From: Treponema sp.
Lineage (GTDB): Bacteria; Spirochaetota; Spirochaetia; Treponematales; Treponemataceae
Reading direction: 5' to 3'
Assembly: GCA_017470085.1 (NCBI GenBank)
Contig: JAFUFE010000001.1
Coordinates: 1-37,340 of the forward strand
Length of the DNA: 37,340 nt
Shown here: positions 34,634 through 37,340 of the stretch, piece after piece
Position numbering within the stretch: the first letter of the stretch is position 1
Layout: every line of letters starts with the position of its first letter
Notes under the pieces: model-generated
Told to the model about the DNA's origin: nothing
The model's database searches: none
What the model saw: the letters and a program-made list of their open reading frames with translations, nothing else
Program-made: the position numbers and the translations under genes

Positions 34634-37327
34634 TTAATGACGTTTTTTCTTTGTTTTATGTTTAAAATTCCGCTTATTAGTATTTTTTCGGCTCTTCTGT
34701 AATTTTTTTTGTTTCATTTTCTCGTAATCAAGTCTTTCTTTCTCATTTAATGCTAAATTACTTTTTTCTCTTTCTATAGATTCCAAAAGTTTTTCATTAT
34801 TTTCCTTTTGTTTCTGTAATATATTAGTCGCATAGTATTGAATCTGCTCAGAATAGAAAGGTAATGTATAATCGTTCTTATTTGATTCAATCAAATTCGT
34901 TTCTAAGAATGCACTCACCTCTTTTAGTTCAAGCTTTCGCATATCATTTATATTCAATTCTGCTTGATGAATATAAGGGCTTGCTATCTCTCTTAAATTT
35001 TCTGCATTTATTATAGTAAATCCATTATTATACATATCAGAAACCATGCAGTTGTACAAACTATCCAAATCAGCAGAAGAAGCATTCATTTGTAAAAATC
35101 TATATACACTTTCTGGAGACCAATGATAAATTTTTCGTTCAAAATCTATTTTTTTTAGGTTTGATGTTTGAGTTAAAAAACTTATAGTTTCAAATTTTGA
35201 AATCACTAGTAACTCTGCTTCTGTCTCACATTGAAAATCACTTCGATATGAATCATTCTTGAGTCTATTCTCTTTTATTCTAACAATATAATTTTCATAA
35301 TCTCCGGTTAATTCAGCGAACTTTTCGAAGTCACTTTTGAAGTCGTTAAAATTAAAAATATTTATTCCAAGATCTTTTATTTTTGTTTTTATGGCATATT
35401 CTAGATTTTCTTGATAATTTTCACCAAAACATTTATCAAAATAACTTGTATACATTATTGTTCCATTTTGTTTTGCATAATTTAAAGCACCTTGAATAAA
35501 TAAATTTTCTTTATATCCACCCTGCTCCATTAAAACTTCGAATGAATTTATATTCGATATTGGTTTTTGTCCAAAATTATCAATAGCCCACTTTGCATGA
35601 TGAATAACTTCTTTTAATAATCGATCCGTTATGAAAAGATTATCTGTCTCCTTTTTAATTAATTGTAGTAATTCATTCGCGTATTTATAACTTTGACAAT
35701 CAATAGCAATTAATGGTATAAGGATATTTGAATCAACATAAATTTTATTTTTCTTCAGAATATTTAGCCGTTCTTCTCTTGCTTTGGAATCATGCCCTAA
35801 TACTTGGTATATAAAGTAGGAATTACAAATTAATGACAAATAATCACGAACTTCTTTTTCAGGATTCTGAAGTATCTCCATTATCAAATCAATGAAAGCA
35901 TCATATTGTTCGTCTGTAAAGCCACTAGAAATTGATTCAAGAGCTATTTCCAAATCAAAAGACAGTGCAATATCACTAGTATCATCTATAAAAATTTTTC
36001 TTGCAATTTCAATTCCACGTTTTTTAAAAAGAATTTCTAATCCCTCTCGAAGTTTTTGTATTACAGTATCAACTATGTCAGCAGTGAAATCATATTTTTC
36101 TAGAAAAAGCTTACAATATATATCAAATTTTTCTCTAAAATCTTTTACTCTCAGAGAGGACTCTTCCAATAAACTTTGTCCCTTTTGAGTTAGTGAAAAC
36201 ATCTCGTTGGTCAAATCGAGATAGTTGTCTTGAACTAAATCTAAAAGAGCTTGTTTTATACTCAGTACGTCTTCAGATATCTTTAATATCTTAAAATTTT
36301 CAATCAAATTATCTTCTGTTAATGTATGACATTCAGCTACCTTGTTCAAAATACAGTTGTATAGGGCTTTAGATATAATTTTCTTATCATGAAAAACCAT
36401 ATCTGTATAAATAAAAACAGCTGAATTGTATTCCGTTTCATTAAGAGATTCTTCTGTTTTGCCTATCAAAGAACTATTTCGTTTCGGTAAAAATCTACTG
36501 TACTGTGATAATAATTTCTTGAGAAATATATGCTTCCCATCTATTGTTTTATATGAAATTACTTTTATATTATTTTCAATAGATTTTTTTACTATTTCAT
36601 CTTTTGACAAATCTGCGGCAAACATATAAATAGGATTTTGAGGATTCGCTAACTCTCGAGCCCGTTTTAATTGTTCTTGAAAATCAGGGTCTTTCGCGGA
36701 ATACCCTATTAGTACTACTGTACACATATGTAACACAGCTCTTATTTTCTCTCGCCAATAATCATAATTAGGATTGCTGAGCAATTTATCATAATCAGAT
36801 TTTGTTATAATAAAATTTTCATAATCATCAAATGAACCGTGTATTTTAAAGATATTTTTGTCAGCATTCGCTGTTAAAAGATTAAATTCTGATTTTTTAT
36901 TACCATACTCTGTAAAAATTTCATTGTTTTTTAATAAATAGGATTTTAACTCCGAATCATAATTTGTTGTTAGATAACAATTTATAGGCCATTTTACAAT
37001 CATAGAATAAATATCATTATTAGGTAATACATCAATAGAACTAAATATATCTTTAATTATTTCAACTAATACCTTTTTTGAGATTTTATTAGCAAGCAAA
37101 TCAAATATTTCCAATAGACCGTCTACAGATGGGGAAATTAATTTTTTTTGAAATCTTTGAATATCATCGTTTTCCATTAAGGATTTTTCTTCAATCACTT
37201 TTAAAACATCTTTTGCTAATTGCTCCCAACTTGGAAAACCAGAATCAATAGATACACCAGAACCGACGATTACAAAACATTTCCCATGAGCCAATTTTTT
37301 TAGCAAATCCTTATTCAGCCTTGGCAT
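34634..37327 (-). CDS. SIR2-like defence protein with winged-helix and PIN-like nuclease domains
   Basis: An 897-aa protein with an unusual layout. Residues 11-240 are a SIR2-like NAD-binding domain: GSGVSIDSGFPSW (22-34), TTNYD (120-124) with likely catalytic N122, KIHGS with H163, and GYSAKDPDF (208-216). There is no zinc site, so it resembles NAD-consuming defence SIR2 domains, not deacylases. Residues about 316-392 look like a winged helix. Residues 528-725 look PIN-like: YVDSNIL (D532), LKEVIHH (E573), a D697/E701/E703/E705 cluster and FLTQTSNL. The tail (835-897) is a coiled coil ending in a Lys/Arg-rich stretch. The gene is strikingly AT-rich compared with its neighbours. GAGGT (minus strand, 37333-37337) precedes the ATG. 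It ends 44 nt before hsdR. Domain calls beyond SIR2 are by eye. Confidence 0.75.
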   Translation of the reverse strand: MPRLNKDLLKKLAHGKCFVIVGSGVSIDSGFPSWEQLAKDVLKVIEEKSLMENDDIQRFQKKLISPSVDGLLEIFDLLANKISKKVLVEIIKDIFSSIDVLPNNDIYSMIVKWPINCYLTTNYDSELKSYLLKNNEIFTEYGNKKSEFNLLTANADKNIFKIHGSFDDYENFIITKSDYDKLLSNPNYDYWREKIRAVLHMCTVVLIGYSAKDPDFQEQLKRARELANPQNPIYMFAADLSKDEIVKKSIENNIKVISYKTIDGKHIFLKKLLSQYSRFLPKRNSSLIGKTEESLNETEYNSAVFIYTDMVFHDKKIISKALYNCILNKVAECHTLTEDNLIENFKILKISEDVLSIKQALLDLVQDNYLDLTNEMFSLTQKGQSLLEESSLRVKDFREKFDIYCKLFLEKYDFTADIVDTVIQKLREGLEILFKKRGIEIARKIFIDDTSDIALSFDLEIALESISSGFTDEQYDAFIDLIMEILQNPEKEVRDYLSLICNSYFIYQVLGHDSKAREERLNILKKNKIYVDSNILIPLIAIDCQSYKYANELLQLIKKETDNLFITDRLLKEVIHHAKWAIDNFGQKPISNINSFEVLMEQGGYKENLFIQGALNYAKQNGTIMYTSYFDKCFGENYQENLEYAIKTKIKDLGINIFNFNDFKSDFEKFAELTGDYENYIVRIKENRLKNDSYRSDFQCETEAELLVISKFETISFLTQTSNLKKIDFERKIYHWSPESVYRFLQMNASSADLDSLYNCMVSDMYNNGFTIINAENLREIASPYIHQAELNINDMRKLELKEVSAFLETNLIESNKNDYTLPFYSEQIQYYATNILQKQKENNEKLLESIEREKSNLALNEKERLDYEKMKQKKLQKSRKNTNKRNFKHKTKKKRH

Positions 37328-37340
37328 TTTTTACCTCATA

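Overview
The window looks like a chromosomal segment from a host-associated spirochaete, most likely a Treponema-type organism. This is inference. It rests on two large Cache-type chemoreceptors, a split transketolase, an acidic HtpG, conserved but nameless secreted proteins, and a roughly even base composition that turns sharply AT-rich at the right end. No rRNA, tRNA, insertion sequence or CRISPR array was seen.

Layout: 1-4983 holds central metabolism: NAD(P)-dependent malic enzyme, the two halves of a split transketolase, and a housekeeping sirtuin. 5131-7595 is a chemoreceptor with a structured leader and a strong terminator, followed by htpG (7796-9769). At 10061-10565 a small outer-membrane beta-barrel gene on the minus strand appears frameshifted. 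10944-15032 carries all four canonical riboflavin genes in the order ribD, ribE, ribBA, ribH. The cluster starts at a promoter overlapped by two perfect palindromic operators. A secreted protein of unknown function (minus strand) and an ECF-transporter S component follow. trkA-trkH potassium uptake comes next (17070-19981), then a second chemoreceptor on the minus strand. An unknown 180-aa gene leads proA-proB-proC (22580-26112). A lipoprotein, a GntR/FCD regulator, a membrane-anchored zinc-ribbon protein and purD complete the core part.

From 30065 the sequence changes character. There is 0.7 kb of non-coding DNA with imperfect hairpin repeats, a C10 tract and a tandem repeat. Then comes a minus-strand defence operon that enters from the right edge: a large SIR2 protein with a second nuclease-like (PIN-like) domain, the type I restriction subunit HsdR, and a YgjP-type metallopeptidase overlapping the hsdR stop codon. 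HsdM and HsdS are not in the window and are presumably beyond the right end. The SIR2-PIN gene lies directly upstream of hsdR, much as the anticodon nuclease gene prrC sits inside type IC restriction loci. This makes it the best candidate here for a restriction-guarded suicide effector.

A second theme is gene starts. ribD, the 180-aa gene, the GntR regulator and purD all lack a Shine-Dalgarno sequence and have a sigma70-like promoter whose -10 box ends 6-8 nt before the ATG, which predicts leaderless mRNAs. Most other genes have clear GGAG-type ribosome binding sites.
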